From Bacillus haynesii (GTDB lineage Bacteria; Bacillota; Bacilli; Bacillales; Bacillaceae): DNA of 64,000 nt. The notes under the pieces are model-generated. The model did no database searches. It was not told the origin of the DNA and saw only the letters and a program-made list of their open reading frames with translations. The position numbers were made by a program, and so were the translations under genes. Location of the stretch: positions 1-64,000 of the forward strand of contig NZ_MRBL01000010.1 of assembly GCF_001969855.1 (NCBI RefSeq), given 5' to 3'. Positions 1 through 8,136 of this stretch are shown in pieces; the stretch's first letter is position 1, and each line of letters starts with the position of its first letter.

Positions 1-16
1 CTTTGTCGACAAGCTG

Positions 17-43
17 AAAAGAGCCAAATGATTGGCTCTTTTA
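17..43. terminator. Intrinsic terminator, possibly bidirectional
   Basis: A stem AAGAGCCAA / TTGGCTCTT with a 4-nt loop is flanked by an A-run on the left and a T-run on the right, so it could stop transcripts from either side. It lies just past the stop codon of the minus-strand flavodoxin gene and probably ends the quinone-detoxification transcripts. Confidence 0.8.
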
Positions 44-57
44 ATATTAAATTTCAA

Positions 58-672
58 TTATTCCCGATTGCCCTTTTTAACCCATTCAGCTACTGTCACT
101 GTGCGTTTTGCTTGATGTTTCACTGCAGCTTCTACGTCTTCAATCATCTTTCCGTTTTGATCGACTGTAACACTCGTTCCATATGGATTTCCGCCAGCCC
201 CAAATAGGACAGGATCAGTGTATCCAGGAGAAGCAATAATAGCTCCCCAGTGCATCATTGAAGTATATAAGGACAAGATCGTTGCTTCTTGACCACCATG
301 TGGATTTTGAGCGGAGGACATTGCACTTACAACTTTATTAACTGTCTTGCCATTTGCCCAAAGTCCGCCTTGAGTATCAAGAAACTGTTTCATTTGCGAT
401 GCCATATTACCAAAACGTGTTGGTGTACTGAATATAATAGCATCTGCCCACTCGATATCTTCTGAGGTTACGACTGGAATGTCTTTTGTTGCATCAACAG
501 TTGATTTCCACACTTCATTTCCCTCAATGACTGATTGCGGAGCCAATTCTTGTACTTTTAATACTTTGACCTCAGCACCTGCTTCTTTTGCTCCTTCTGC
601 AGCCCATTTGGCTAATTGATAGTTTGTTCCGCCCATACTATAAAAAACTACAGCTAATTTTACATTTGACAT
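58..672 (-). CDS. WrbA-family NAD(P)H:quinone oxidoreductase (flavodoxin fold)
   Basis: Predicted FMN-dependent quinone reductase that reduces quinones by two electrons and so avoids radical semiquinones; cytosolic. The N-terminal beta strand with phosphate-binding loop (VFYSMGGTNYQLA), the STPTRFGNM loop and the later GGQEATILSLYTSMMHWG segment are typical of WrbA. The reading frame extends 16 codons upstream, but the ATG at 672 is preferred because AAAGGAG lies about 9 nt before it, giving 204 aa, near the usual WrbA length of about 200. It has its own upstream region carrying an MhqR-like operator (842-859). Family assignment is firm; the physiological quinone is not known. Confidence 0.9.
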   Translation of the reverse strand: MSNVKLAVVFYSMGGTNYQLAKWAAEGAKEAGAEVKVLKVQELAPQSVIEGNEVWKSTVDATKDIPVVTSEDIEWADAIIFSTPTRFGNMASQMKQFLDTQGGLWANGKTVNKVVSAMSSAQNPHGGQEATILSLYTSMMHWGAIIASPGYTDPVLFGAGGNPYGTSVTVDQNGKMIEDVEAAVKHQAKRTVTVAEWVKKGNRE

Positions 673-841
673 ATGATCCATCTCCTTTGATTTTTTAAAT
701 AATTTGTCTAAAAACCCCATATTTTCACACCCGCTTTTTTGTTTTCTTTTTGGTAAACCTTTTAAGAACCACCCCCTTGAAGGTGTTTAGCTGCCATTAT
801 TATTCCTTACTAGAATAAACTTAAAACATTTCAATTTAATA

Positions 842-859
842 AATCTCAACTTCGAGATA
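842..859. promoter_or_regulatory. MhqR-like operator upstream of the wrbA-like gene (imperfect copy)
   Basis: Matches the 18-bp palindrome TATCTCGAATTCGAGATA at 15 of 18 positions by eye. It lies between the flavin-reductase stop and the flavodoxin start, in the right place to repress the flavodoxin promoter. Two better copies flank the nitroreductase and the marR gene. Confidence 0.65.
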
Positions 860-873
860 TTATAGATGATTTA

Positions 874-1482
874 TTACTTCGGTCTTTCCCTGGTGAAGAT
901 TTCACCAATCTTTGCGTAATCATGTCCGGCCAAGCGACTGATGGCACCGAGGCTTCTTGGATCGATTTTTCCATTTTCATAAATGCCGCTTTCGATATGA
1001 TATTGAACGACTCTGCCTATAATGAAATCGCAGCCGGGTGAGTGTTTATCTCCCAACTCTAATGAATATTCCAGAACACATTCCATACGCACTTTTGCTT
1101 CTTTTACGCCCGGTACCGAGACTTTCACACTTTCAACGGGAGTTAACTCCGCGAACTGAACTTCACTTTGACTTGGAGGTAAGCTGGCGGCCGTTGTATT
1201 CATTTTTTCAACATTTTGTTCATCAACGATATGGACCACAAATTCTTTGCTGTTCAAAATATTTCTCGCTGTATCCTTTTGACTCCCTTCCAAACGTTGA
1301 ATAGACAGGGAGATCATCGGGGGATTTGAGGATACAATATTAAAATAACTAAAAGGAGCTCCGTTTAAAACGCCCTCCTCTGATAAGCTTGTAACAAACG
1401 CAACAGGTCTCGGTATAATACTCCCGATTAAAAACTTGTAGTTCTCTCTTTCCGTTTTGGTATGCGGATCAATGGACAGCAT
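874..1482 (-). CDS. Flavin reductase-like domain protein (YwrF type)
   Basis: A 202-aa protein of the flavin-reductase-like (FMN-binding split barrel) family. It opens with the typical run GSIIPRPVAFVTS followed by NGAPFSYFNIVSSNPPM, the FMN-binding strand-loop seen in these proteins. It probably supplies reduced flavin or reduces a small substrate in the cytosol. The start has a good AAAGGAAGTG ribosome site. It is 22 bp downstream of the dioxygenase gene, so the nitroreductase, dioxygenase and this gene look like one transcript under the MhqR-like repressor. Confidence 0.88.
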   Translation of the reverse strand: MLSIDPHTKTERENYKFLIGSIIPRPVAFVTSLSEEGVLNGAPFSYFNIVSSNPPMISLSIQRLEGSQKDTARNILNSKEFVVHIVDEQNVEKMNTTAASLPPSQSEVQFAELTPVESVKVSVPGVKEAKVRMECVLEYSLELGDKHSPGCDFIIGRVVQYHIESGIYENGKIDPRSLGAISRLAGHDYAKIGEIFTRERPK

Positions 1483-1504
1483 TGAATCACTTCCTTTAAA
1501 AAAA

Positions 1505-2443
1505 TTAATCCAGCGCCTTCACTGTTATAGGAATTAATCTTCTTTCTAACTGCTCTCTGTAGTGTTCATACTGGGCCGGCAGCATTAACTGTTCTCCCAT
1601 TGTTTGATGTGATTCATCATGGGCGAATCCTGGAGGATCTGTTGCAATTTCAAATAGGATCTCTCCGTGTTCTCTAAAATAAATCGCGTTAAAATAATTT
1701 CTGTCTTGCACAGGTGTAACACGATAACCATTTTCCGCAACATATTTTTGCCATTCTAATTGATCATTGTCATCAATAGCTCTCCAGGCAATATGATGAA
1801 CTGTACCAGTCCCCATTTGTCCGCTGCCTATAGTTGTTAATTTCAAATCAATCATATTTCCTATATCACCAGAAGAACGAAAACGTACAAAATCTCCTTC
1901 TTCCCCAACTTTTTCAAGCCCCATGACCTTCTCTAATAATTCAGCCGTTTTTTCCGGTTGTTTAGATAAAAGTGTTGCTCCGCCAAATCCTTTGATTGCA
2001 TGATCCGGTGTTATTTCTCCTGATTTCCAGTTGTTCTTTTCCCCTTCTTCTCTTTCGACAATATCCAGATGAAGTCCATGCGGATCATCGAACTCCAAGT
2101 ATTCCTCTCCAAAACGGTTCATTTTTGTATAAGGCACATTGAATTTTGCTAATCTGTTTTCCCAAAATGCCATTGCACCTTTAGGAACGACGTAAGAAGT
2201 AACTCCCACCTGACCATCTCCGATTACTCCTCGACGGGCACCTACCCATGGAAAAAATGTCATAATCGTTCCCGGTTTTCCGCCTTCATTACCGAAATAC
2301 AGGTGGTATGTTCCCGGATCATCAAAATTAACGGTTTTTTTCACTAAACGTAAACCTAGAACGCCAGCGTAAAAATCCACATTCTCTTGCGGATGGCCGA
2401 CAATCGCTGTAATGTGATGGATTCCGCTTGTTTTCTTTTTCAT
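1505..2443 (-). CDS. MhqA/MhqO/MhqE-type ring-cleaving dioxygenase (vicinal oxygen chelate)
   Basis: A 312-aa two-domain glyoxalase/extradiol dioxygenase. Domain 1 starts at IHHITAIVGH near residues 8-17 and domain 2 has TVHHIAW near residue 215; with the later LFEIATD glutamate these give the His/His/Glu iron site of the family. B. subtilis homologues (MhqA, MhqE, MhqO) open hydroquinone or catechol rings and are repressed by MhqR. Here it sits between a nitroreductase and a flavin reductase, consistent with detoxification of quinone-like electrophiles. Which of the three paralogues it corresponds to cannot be told by eye. Confidence 0.92.
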   Translation of the reverse strand: MKKKTSGIHHITAIVGHPQENVDFYAGVLGLRLVKKTVNFDDPGTYHLYFGNEGGKPGTIMTFFPWVGARRGVIGDGQVGVTSYVVPKGAMAFWENRLAKFNVPYTKMNRFGEEYLEFDDPHGLHLDIVEREEGEKNNWKSGEITPDHAIKGFGGATLLSKQPEKTAELLEKVMGLEKVGEEGDFVRFRSSGDIGNMIDLKLTTIGSGQMGTGTVHHIAWRAIDDNDQLEWQKYVAENGYRVTPVQDRNYFNAIYFREHGEILFEIATDPPGFAHDESHQTMGEQLMLPAQYEHYREQLERRLIPITVKALD

Positions 2444-2478
2444 TTTATTTCACTCCTCTTTCATAAAACTTAGCTTTA

Positions 2479-3102
2479 TTATGAGATATAGGTTACAAAT
2501 TCATTTACAGGTTTTCTAAATCCCCGCGGTTTTCTGCTTTCTGTTTTTTCCTTCCCGAGGGTGATCATCATGACAACCTCATATTGTTCACTTATATTCA
2601 ATACCTCTTTAACCTTTAGAGGATCAAAGCCAATCATGGGACAAGTATCCCAACCTTTTTCTTTAGCAGCCATCATCAAGAGCATAGAAGATAATGAGCC
2701 ATTCCTGATGGCTTCATCCCTTAGAAATTCTTCCCCTCTGGATTGATAGAAAGAAACCGTATCGTGAACCATATCATCGTATTCTTGTTTATTGAGGACT
2801 CCGAGCAGTTTTAAACCTTCGTAGATATCTTTTGCTTGATGAAAGGCCTTTTTGTCACCTAAAACGATGATGACTGCCGATGAGCTTAGAATCTTGTATT
2901 GGCCATTAGCTGCTTCATGCAACATGTTCTTCTTTTCTTTATCCAACACCGTAATATAGTTTGTATGCTGCAAATTAAAAGCAGAGGGAGCCAATTTGAC
3001 GATTTCAAATATCTCATTAAGCTCCTGTTCGGAAATTGAATACCCAGGAAGAAAATTACTTGCTGATCGTCTTTCTTTTACTAATTCTAAAAATTCGGTC
3101 AT
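2479..3102 (-). CDS. MhqN-like nitroreductase family protein
   Basis: A 207-aa FMN-dependent nitroreductase: ERRSASNFLPG near the start (FMN phosphate contact), KLAPSAFNLQHTNYI (FMN and dimer contact), and a C-terminal TLGKEKTESRKPRGFRKP tail. B. subtilis MhqN (YdfN) is its nearest known parallel and lies beside the dioxygenase MhqO, as here. GTG GTG ATG codons occur in a row at the start; the ATG at 3102 is preferred because GAGG lies 9 nt upstream. First gene of the putative three-gene operon, with an operator at 3143-3160. Confidence 0.9.
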   Translation of the reverse strand: MTEFLELVKERRSASNFLPGYSISEQELNEIFEIVKLAPSAFNLQHTNYITVLDKEKKNMLHEAANGQYKILSSSAVIIVLGDKKAFHQAKDIYEGLKLLGVLNKQEYDDMVHDTVSFYQSRGEEFLRDEAIRNGSLSSMLLMMAAKEKGWDTCPMIGFDPLKVKEVLNISEQYEVVMMITLGKEKTESRKPRGFRKPVNEFVTYIS

Positions 3103-3142
3103 CACCACTAACCTCGCAATCGATAATTATTATGAATTCATA

Positions 3143-3160
3143 TATTTTGAATTCGAGATA
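3143..3160. promoter_or_regulatory. MhqR-like operator upstream of the nitroreductase operon
   Basis: TATTTTGAATTCGAGATA matches the perfect palindrome found upstream of the marR gene at 16 of 18 positions. It lies 40 bp before the nitroreductase start codon, overlapping the expected promoter. Confidence 0.78.
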
Positions 3161-3175
3161 TTATCGCAAAAAAAT

Positions 3176-3631
3176 TTACATGCTTTGGGCATGGAAGCCC
3201 AGTTTTTTCAACTTTTCAATTAGAACTTCTTTTTCTTTCATATCTAGCCCGCCGAAAATGCCTTTCACAGCTGCTTTATGTTTTGGAAAAAGATTGTTCA
3301 TCAGTGCAGTTCCTTCATTCGTTAAGGCAGCGTATGTTATACGGCGATCTTTAGGACAAGGCCTTCTCACTATTAAACTTTTCTTCTCTAGTTTATCTAC
3401 AACATAGGTCATACTGCTGCTTGCGATTAATACCTTTTCGCCTATTTTTTGTATCGGCTGATCACCTTTACTATAGATTAATTCTAAAACAGCAAACTCA
3501 GTTGGGTTTAGTCCTAAACATTTAATGTCTTCTTCGATGCGCTTTTTAATCGATTGTAATGCTCGAGACAAGACAATAAATGCCTTTAAAGACAACTCCT
3601 CTTCGTATCTCTCCATATCCTGACTGCCCAT
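3176..3631 (-). CDS. mhqR: MarR-family repressor, MhqR-like
   Basis: About 151 aa with a winged helix-turn-helix: GLNPTEFAVLELIYSKGDQPIQKIGE (helix 2), SSSMTYVVDKLEKK (recognition helix) and RRPCPKDRRITYAALT (wing). The segment around LNPTEFAVLELI and GDQPIQKIGEKVL is very like B. subtilis MhqR, the repressor that senses quinones and 2-methylhydroquinone. The ATG at 3631 is chosen over one 9 nt upstream because AAGGA then lies 8 nt before it. A perfect palindrome upstream indicates autorepression. Symbol given by similarity and context; an orthologue test is needed to separate it from other MarR/DUF24 regulators. Confidence 0.82.
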   Translation of the reverse strand: MGSQDMERYEEELSLKAFIVLSRALQSIKKRIEEDIKCLGLNPTEFAVLELIYSKGDQPIQKIGEKVLIASSSMTYVVDKLEKKSLIVRRPCPKDRRITYAALTNEGTALMNNLFPKHKAAVKGIFGGLDMKEKEVLIEKLKKLGFHAQSM

Positions 3632-3650
3632 GGCATTCATCCTTTTTAAT

Positions 3651-3668
3651 TATCTCGAATTCGAGATA
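3651..3668. promoter_or_regulatory. Perfect MhqR-like operator upstream of the marR gene
   Basis: TATCTCGAATTCGAGATA is a perfect 18-bp palindrome, extended by AAT/ATT on the two sides to 24 bp. It lies 20 bp upstream of the marR start codon and is the best of three related sites at the promoters of this island. Confidence 0.88.
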
Positions 3669-3774
3669 ATTGTATAATAACGATTTGCTTGTGTCAACTA
3701 TTTAAAAGAGAACTGTTAAACGGATGCATTTGATTTGCTTTATTTTGCGGCGTACTGAAGAGGATTCATCTGAC

Positions 3775-3801
3775 GAAAAAAACCGCCGACTCAAGGTCGG
3801 C
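3775..3801 (-). terminator. Intrinsic terminator of the tetR gene
   Basis: Read on the minus strand: stem GCCGAC / GTCGGC with a 5-nt loop, then GG and seven T residues. It lies 34 bp past the stop codon of the TetR-family gene. Confidence 0.85.
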
Positions 3802-3834
3802 AGCGCCGGCTGTTTCAAAAGTCTTATGATGTAG

Positions 3835-4431
3835 TCATAGCTTGTCTTTTATCTGGAGATGCAGCTTCGGATTCAGCAAGAAAATAATGGACTGAAGCTG
3901 TTCCTGTTTATTAATCGACGGATCCGCGTGGTGTTGATGGTTGTAGCCGTTAAAAATCGCAATCAGCGTAGACGCCATCACCTTCGGATTGAGCTGTTTC
4001 TGAACGATGCCTTCTTCCTGCAGCTGCTCGATCATTTCAACAAAAAACTCCCTCCACTGCTCATAAAGAAGGGCTACTTTTCTTTGAATCTCAGGATATC
4101 TATGACTATTTGCCATAAATTCCAAAAATAACGCTGTCGAATGCTCTTTATTTGATGTTTGAATCAAGTGTTCAATCCCTGCAAGCAAGCCCCTCAGCGT
4201 CTTTTTTCGAAAACAATTCATGCTGGTTTGAAAGCGATCTTCCATCTGCTCATTCATAATATGGAGAAACAGCATCTCCTTTGACTTAAAATACAAATAA
4301 AACGTAGCTTTAGAAAAACCGGCTTCTTTCATAATTTCATCTACAGAGGTTGCCGAATATCCATTTTGGGCGAACAGATGATATCCGGCTTCTACGATCT
4401 TTTGAACCGTATTCTGTTTCTTCTTTTTCAT
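3835..4431 (-). CDS. TetR/AcrR-family transcriptional regulator
   Basis: A 198-aa repressor with the N-terminal TetR helix-turn-helix: AGYHLFAQNGYSATSVDEIM then GFSKATFYLYFKSKEMLF (residues about 15-55). The C-terminal ligand domain is not recognisable to a specific effector. It is transcribed alone with its own terminator and no adjacent same-strand target gene, so the target is unknown. The start has AGGACAG upstream. Confidence 0.9.
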   Translation of the reverse strand: MKKKKQNTVQKIVEAGYHLFAQNGYSATSVDEIMKEAGFSKATFYLYFKSKEMLFLHIMNEQMEDRFQTSMNCFRKKTLRGLLAGIEHLIQTSNKEHSTALFLEFMANSHRYPEIQRKVALLYEQWREFFVEMIEQLQEEGIVQKQLNPKVMASTLIAIFNGYNHQHHADPSINKQEQLQSIIFLLNPKLHLQIKDKL

Positions 4432-4749
4432 TAAGCTGTCCTGTCCTCTCTACTTCTCTAATTAAGTTAAACCGCCTATGTATTTCGATATACTGGGAAC
4501 GTCAAGGACTCGTTATGTGAAAGAAAATTGGAAAAAGACGCTTAAAATCTTTTGCTCAAACATACACTTGCAGCCTAAGCGGACGTTCTTTCATCAAGCA
4601 TAGCAGTGACATATAAATACCGCCAAGTGACATTAGCCCGGTAAGTCAACAAGGCCAATCGCCCTAACAGGCCGGTATGTTCCTTCCCTTGCAAAATTCC
4701 CAACATTCATTCTAGCATTTACTGCTAAAAACTTCATATATATTGCAAT
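4432..4749. other. Intergenic stretch with possible membrane-gene debris
   Basis: No intact gene seen. On the minus strand around 4560-4690 there are short open stretches of hydrophobic codons (for example a run reading LMSLGGIYMSLLCLMKERP) interrupted by shifts, which may be the decayed tail of a membrane protein. An imperfect palindrome GTAT-N6-ATAC near 4475-4492 could be the operator of the adjacent tetR gene. Both readings are weak. Confidence 0.25.
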
Positions 4750-5052
4750 TTATTCAATTGGATTTTTCTGTTTTTTAAAAGCCTCAATGAAATACCCGGG
4801 GTCAACGTTCACTTCATAAGCAAATACCCCCTGGTTCGTATGGAGGTAAAGCAAACCGGCCTCGGAAAAAGGTCTGTATGAAACGTCATAGACGTGCTCC
4901 AAACGATACTGGCGGCTTGCTGTTAAAATTTTATCGTTGTACAAGTACATTTGATTCTGCTTTTTTGTATAAGTTTGCCGGTTAAAATCAATCGTCCGTT
5001 CTGTTTTGTAATAACTGACAGCAGCAATGGCCTGATGGCACCCGTCATTCAT
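4750..5052 (-). CDS. Hypothetical 100-aa protein
   Basis: Not recognised. The frame is open further upstream but the ATG at 5052 has an excellent ribosome site (AAAGGGAGG, 6-7 nt spacing). The protein begins MNDGCHQAIAAVSYYKTERT and has alternating beta-like segments (DKILTASRQYRLEHVYDVSY, then GLLYLHTNQGVFAYEV), so a small beta-rich cytosolic fold such as a PH-like domain is possible. No signal peptide or membrane segment. It follows the GNAT gene by 28 bp and is probably co-transcribed with it. Confidence 0.65.
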   Translation of the reverse strand: MNDGCHQAIAAVSYYKTERTIDFNRQTYTKKQNQMYLYNDKILTASRQYRLEHVYDVSYRPFSEAGLLYLHTNQGVFAYEVNVDPGYFIEAFKKQKNPIE

Positions 5053-5080
5053 TTGAAACCTCCCTTTGCTATTCGTTGAT

Positions 5081-5563
5081 TCATTTGGACATGACATATT
5101 CATCAACATATTGCCCTATTACTCTCAAAGCATGCTTTTTAGTGCCTTCAATGATAAAGCCCGTTTTTTTGTATAAACGAACGGCGGCTGTATGATGAGT
5201 CATAACAGTCAGTTCAAGTCTGTGAAGCTTTTCTTCACAGGCCCATTTTTCCAATGCCTGAAACAGCTTTACTCCAATACCTTGTCCGATATACGCTTGG
5301 CGTATGCCGATCACCACATGGGCGCGGTGGCGAGCTCTCTGAACCTGCCCCCTGGCTGCTGCAACATATCCGATTAAGCTTCCGTCGTCAGCCGCACAAA
5401 CAAAAACTTCGCACATTCCGGATTCGATCTGTTTAATTTGCCGTTGTGCCTGAAGCTTTCGTTCACCTGGTTCAAACAGCATGAATTCAGATTCTTCATC
5501 GATCGTTTCACAGAGTTTGAGATAGCTTTTGGCATCCGAATCCTTTATTTTTCTGACTTGCAC
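5081..5563 (-). CDS. GNAT-family N-acetyltransferase
   Basis: About 160 aa. The acetyl-CoA binding motif is visible as QAYIGQGIGVKLFQALEKWA (motif A, with Q-x-x-G-x-G/A features), followed by HRLELTVMTHHTAAVRLYKK (motif B: neighbour-helix and RLYKKTGF signature). The frame can start at a TTG 15 nt upstream, but the GTG at 5563 is preferred because GGAGGG sits 8 nt before it. Substrate unknown; RimI/RimJ-like or small-molecule acetylation are both possible. Confidence 0.85.
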   Translation of the reverse strand: MQVRKIKDSDAKSYLKLCETIDEESEFMLFEPGERKLQAQRQIKQIESGMCEVFVCAADDGSLIGYVAAARGQVQRARHRAHVVIGIRQAYIGQGIGVKLFQALEKWACEEKLHRLELTVMTHHTAAVRLYKKTGFIIEGTKKHALRVIGQYVDEYVMSK

Positions 5564-5670
5564 GAAAAAGCCCTCCAAAGAGTCTTTAGGTTTTCTATAT
5601 ATTCTGAATTATAATCGCATGAAAAGGGCTGTGCAAACCGCAGGTGCCAAAATCGATTCGCGGCTTCATC

Positions 5671-5721
5671 AAAAAAATAGCAAAACCGCCGGCATTACTT
5701 TTCAAGCAGCCTCGGTTTTGC
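5671..5721 (-). terminator. Hairpin terminator overlapping the end of the DUF2935 gene
   Basis: A perfect inverted repeat GCAAAACCG / CGGTTTTGC with a 24-nt loop spans the stop codon of the DUF2935 gene and is followed on the minus strand by seven T residues. Confidence 0.65.
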
Positions 5722-6495
5722 AGGGTCACACGCAGGTTTTTGCGTGTTTGTCGATTCGGCGATTTTCATTAAATAATAGCATTCTTCCCTCATCATATGG
5801 TCTGCCATCAGTGCAGAGAACGTACCGAGCATCTGATCTGTAAGCTCCAACTCCTCCACTTCTTTCAAAAAGGTACGGAACAGTTCGATCTCAAGCTTTA
5901 CGTCCTTGTTCATCCTTCTGAGAGCGGGAAAAGATTCAACATTCGCTCTGAGATACCCCGTCAATTCAACGGATTTAATGTAGAACTGTTCAAAGTGTTT
6001 GACAAACTCCCTGCTCTTCTTTTTCAAACGTTTTTCAACCGCATCCAGATCATCGGCAATTGCACCAGCATGTCCGGCGGCATCCATCAGCCACAGCATA
6101 TGGTGGTGCAGCTCGTGGAAAACAGGCGGCACTTCCCGCTTTTTCAAGTATTTAAGTACAAGCAAATATTCCTCCAGTTCATTTACCATATGGTTGATAA
6201 AAGTCGGAGAAAGGTGAATTTTAATATCGCCTGTCAGATGCCTTTTAATGATGGAGAGTTTAAATTTCCTGAGCTGAAGTGCATATTCTTCAGCTTCAAG
6301 CGTTAATGAATACAAATCAGGCGAAGCATTCACTTTTTTCAGCAAAACATCAAACGTCTGCTTGAACTGCTTCGCCTTTTGAATATCTTCTTTTTCCCTT
6401 TCAGCCAAAGAGTCCAAAATAAAACGTGCATGATCACCTAAAACCTGAAGCCAAAATTTATGTTCGAAAACGGCCGTCTCCTTATAAGTTTTCAA
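5695..6495 (-). CDS. DUF2935 domain-containing protein
   Basis: A 266-aa, all-helical, His/Glu-rich protein. It has the two related halves usual for DUF2935: an N-terminal EHKFWLQVLGDHARFI segment and a second copy near residue 135, HHHMLWLMDAAGHAGAI. The spaced histidines and glutamates suggest a ferritin- or hemerythrin-like metal-binding helical bundle (inference). No signal peptide, so cytosolic or spore-associated. Separate from the Mn catalase gene upstream by 82 bp and possibly co-expressed with it. Confidence 0.82.
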   Translation of the reverse strand: MKTYKETAVFEHKFWLQVLGDHARFILDSLAEREKEDIQKAKQFKQTFDVLLKKVNASPDLYSLTLEAEEYALQLRKFKLSIIKRHLTGDIKIHLSPTFINHMVNELEEYLLVLKYLKKREVPPVFHELHHHMLWLMDAAGHAGAIADDLDAVEKRLKKKSREFVKHFEQFYIKSVELTGYLRANVESFPALRRMNKDVKLEIELFRTFLKEVEELELTDQMLGTFSALMADHMMREECYYLMKIAESTNTQKPACDPAKPRLLEK

Positions 6496-6577
6496 GCTTG
6501 CGCCTCCCTTTAAGTACCATTCTTCAATATGGCTATTCGCTGCAAGCCCGAAATATGATCATGTGAATTGAACCTGA

Positions 6578-7441
6578 TCAATAAAGATTCGGAGGCAGTA
6601 CGTCATTCCGGGGATGTTGAATGACTGATGGCGGCGTATCATGAATATATGAAGGCGCAGGTCTTAACACTGGTTTTTTCGCAAGGGGCTGAGGATGCTC
6701 AACATACTGAAAAACACCTTCCCCATCCATGCTTGGTCCCTTCGCCCATCTGCCTGCAGCGCTCTCGTTGCCTCTTGAAAAATTAAATAATACATGAGAG
6801 ACTTCCCTTTTTTCCAGATTGCGTGGAAACGTGCTTGGGACGACGACATTTTCTTTCGCTTCCAGTTCTTTAATGGCTGCAAGCCACTGGTTTTGATGCA
6901 TCGTATCCCTTGCAATCAGCCAGGAGAGCATATCTTTGACACCGCGGTCCGTCGTCGTTTCATAAAGGCGGACGGCCTGCAGGCGCCCCTGCGATTCCGC
7001 GTTTAAATTTGCCCGAAAGTCGGCAAGCAAATTTCCGCTTGCGATAATATAATCGGCGGTCCAGCGGTTTCCCACACTGTCGGCCGGCATCGCCCCTAAT
7101 CCTGATACGATGGCATGCTGCGGATTCATCCCTCCGAGAATGGCACCGATCACAGGATCTTTTGCCGCTTTTTCAAGATCGCCGACCGGCGCACCGTCCA
7201 AAAGCCTTGCAATCATCGTCGCCAGCATCTCGATATGGGCGAGCTCTTCAGCTCCTGTGTCCATCAGCAGATCTTTGTACTTGCCGTTTCCTCTGACACT
7301 CCAGCCTTGAAAAAGATACTGCAGAGCTACTGATATTTCCCCGAACTGTCCTCCCAGTATTTCCTGCAGCTTTTTCGCAAATAATGGATCTGGTTTTTCA
7401 GGCTTTGCATGGTACTGCAGTTCTTTAATATGAAAAAACAT
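6578..7441 (-). CDS. Manganese catalase (di-Mn, CotJC/YdbD family)
   Basis: A 287-aa non-haem catalase that dismutates hydrogen peroxide. The di-manganese ligands line up with those of the Lactobacillus plantarum enzyme: E35, E66 and H69 (GAEELAHIEM), E149 (NLNAESQGR) and H182 (RDTMHQNQW). Fold: four-helix ferritin-like bundle with a C-terminal tail rich in proline (about residues 245-287) that wraps neighbouring subunits in the family. Ribosome site GAGAGGAG is well placed. Homologues in Bacillus are general-stress or spore proteins; which applies here is not shown by the sequence. Confidence 0.95.
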   Translation of the reverse strand: MFFHIKELQYHAKPEKPDPLFAKKLQEILGGQFGEISVALQYLFQGWSVRGNGKYKDLLMDTGAEELAHIEMLATMIARLLDGAPVGDLEKAAKDPVIGAILGGMNPQHAIVSGLGAMPADSVGNRWTADYIIASGNLLADFRANLNAESQGRLQAVRLYETTTDRGVKDMLSWLIARDTMHQNQWLAAIKELEAKENVVVPSTFPRNLEKREVSHVLFNFSRGNESAAGRWAKGPSMDGEGVFQYVEHPQPLAKKPVLRPAPSYIHDTPPSVIQHPRNDVLPPNLY

Positions 7442-7518
7442 AAGATCGCTCCTCTCCAGAGCTACCTTATGAACGATAAGAACAATAGGTGTTTGTCTAT
7501 GCCTTTAAACGAGAATTT

Positions 7519-8058
7519 CTATGAACCGCTAAGAAGGTCTTCAATCCACATATCAACTTGCCGCTCAGACATTCCTCCGACATACATTCGCTCTGGTCTT
7601 CCTTCCCGATTAATGAATATACTTGTAGGCAAATAATACATTTCCCAAGAACGGTAAACTTCAGCCGATTGATCCAAAGCGACCGGAAAAGTTAAGCCAT
7701 GGCGGTCGACAAAGCGCTTTACCGCACCTTTCGATTCACGCACATTGACAGCGATGATTTCAAAACCGTCTCCTTTAAAACGGTCATAAGCTTTTTGCAT
7801 GACCGGCATCTCCTCTTTGCACGGTGTACAAAAAGTCCCCCAAAAGTTGACAAGTACCGCCTTTCCCCGTAATTTCTTCAGTTCGATGTCACCGCCCTCT
7901 AAAGTGGATAGTTTAAAGTTCAATGCCTGCTGTTGAAGGACGGTGCCCGCCTGTTCATTACGGCCTCCGGCAACATGCTGATAAAGAGCATAACCAGCCG
8001 CAGAACATAGGAGCAGGAGGATGGCGCCTCTCAATAAAAGCAGCGTTTGTTTTTTCAT
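7519..8058 (-). CDS. ResA-like membrane-anchored thiol-disulfide oxidoreductase
   Basis: A 179-aa thioredoxin-fold protein with an N-terminal membrane anchor (residues about 5-27) and an extracytoplasmic domain carrying the active site C77-T-P-C80 in the context VNFWGTFCTPCKEEMP. The cis-proline loop YYLPTSIFIN is present. Close to ResA/StoA, which reduce apocytochrome c or spore proteins outside the membrane. It stands alone rather than in a resABC operon, so it is probably a ResA paralogue. Confidence 0.88.
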   Translation of the reverse strand: MKKQTLLLLRGAILLLLCSAAGYALYQHVAGGRNEQAGTVLQQQALNFKLSTLEGGDIELKKLRGKAVLVNFWGTFCTPCKEEMPVMQKAYDRFKGDGFEIIAVNVRESKGAVKRFVDRHGLTFPVALDQSAEVYRSWEMYYLPTSIFINREGRPERMYVGGMSERQVDMWIEDLLSGS

Positions 8059-8096
8059 TTTTTTCTCCCGATATGTAACGTTTTTTAGCCCTGATA

Positions 8097-8123
8097 TGAA
8101 AAAAGGACTCTGGAAAAGTCCTC
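8097..8123 (-). terminator. Intrinsic terminator after the secreted-protein gene
   Basis: Minus-strand stem AGGACT / AGTCCT with a 7-nt loop and a run of six to seven T residues, 14 bp past the stop codon of the gene at 8137. It separates that gene from the ResA-like gene. Confidence 0.85.
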
Positions 8124-8136
8124 TCCGGTGCTTTCT

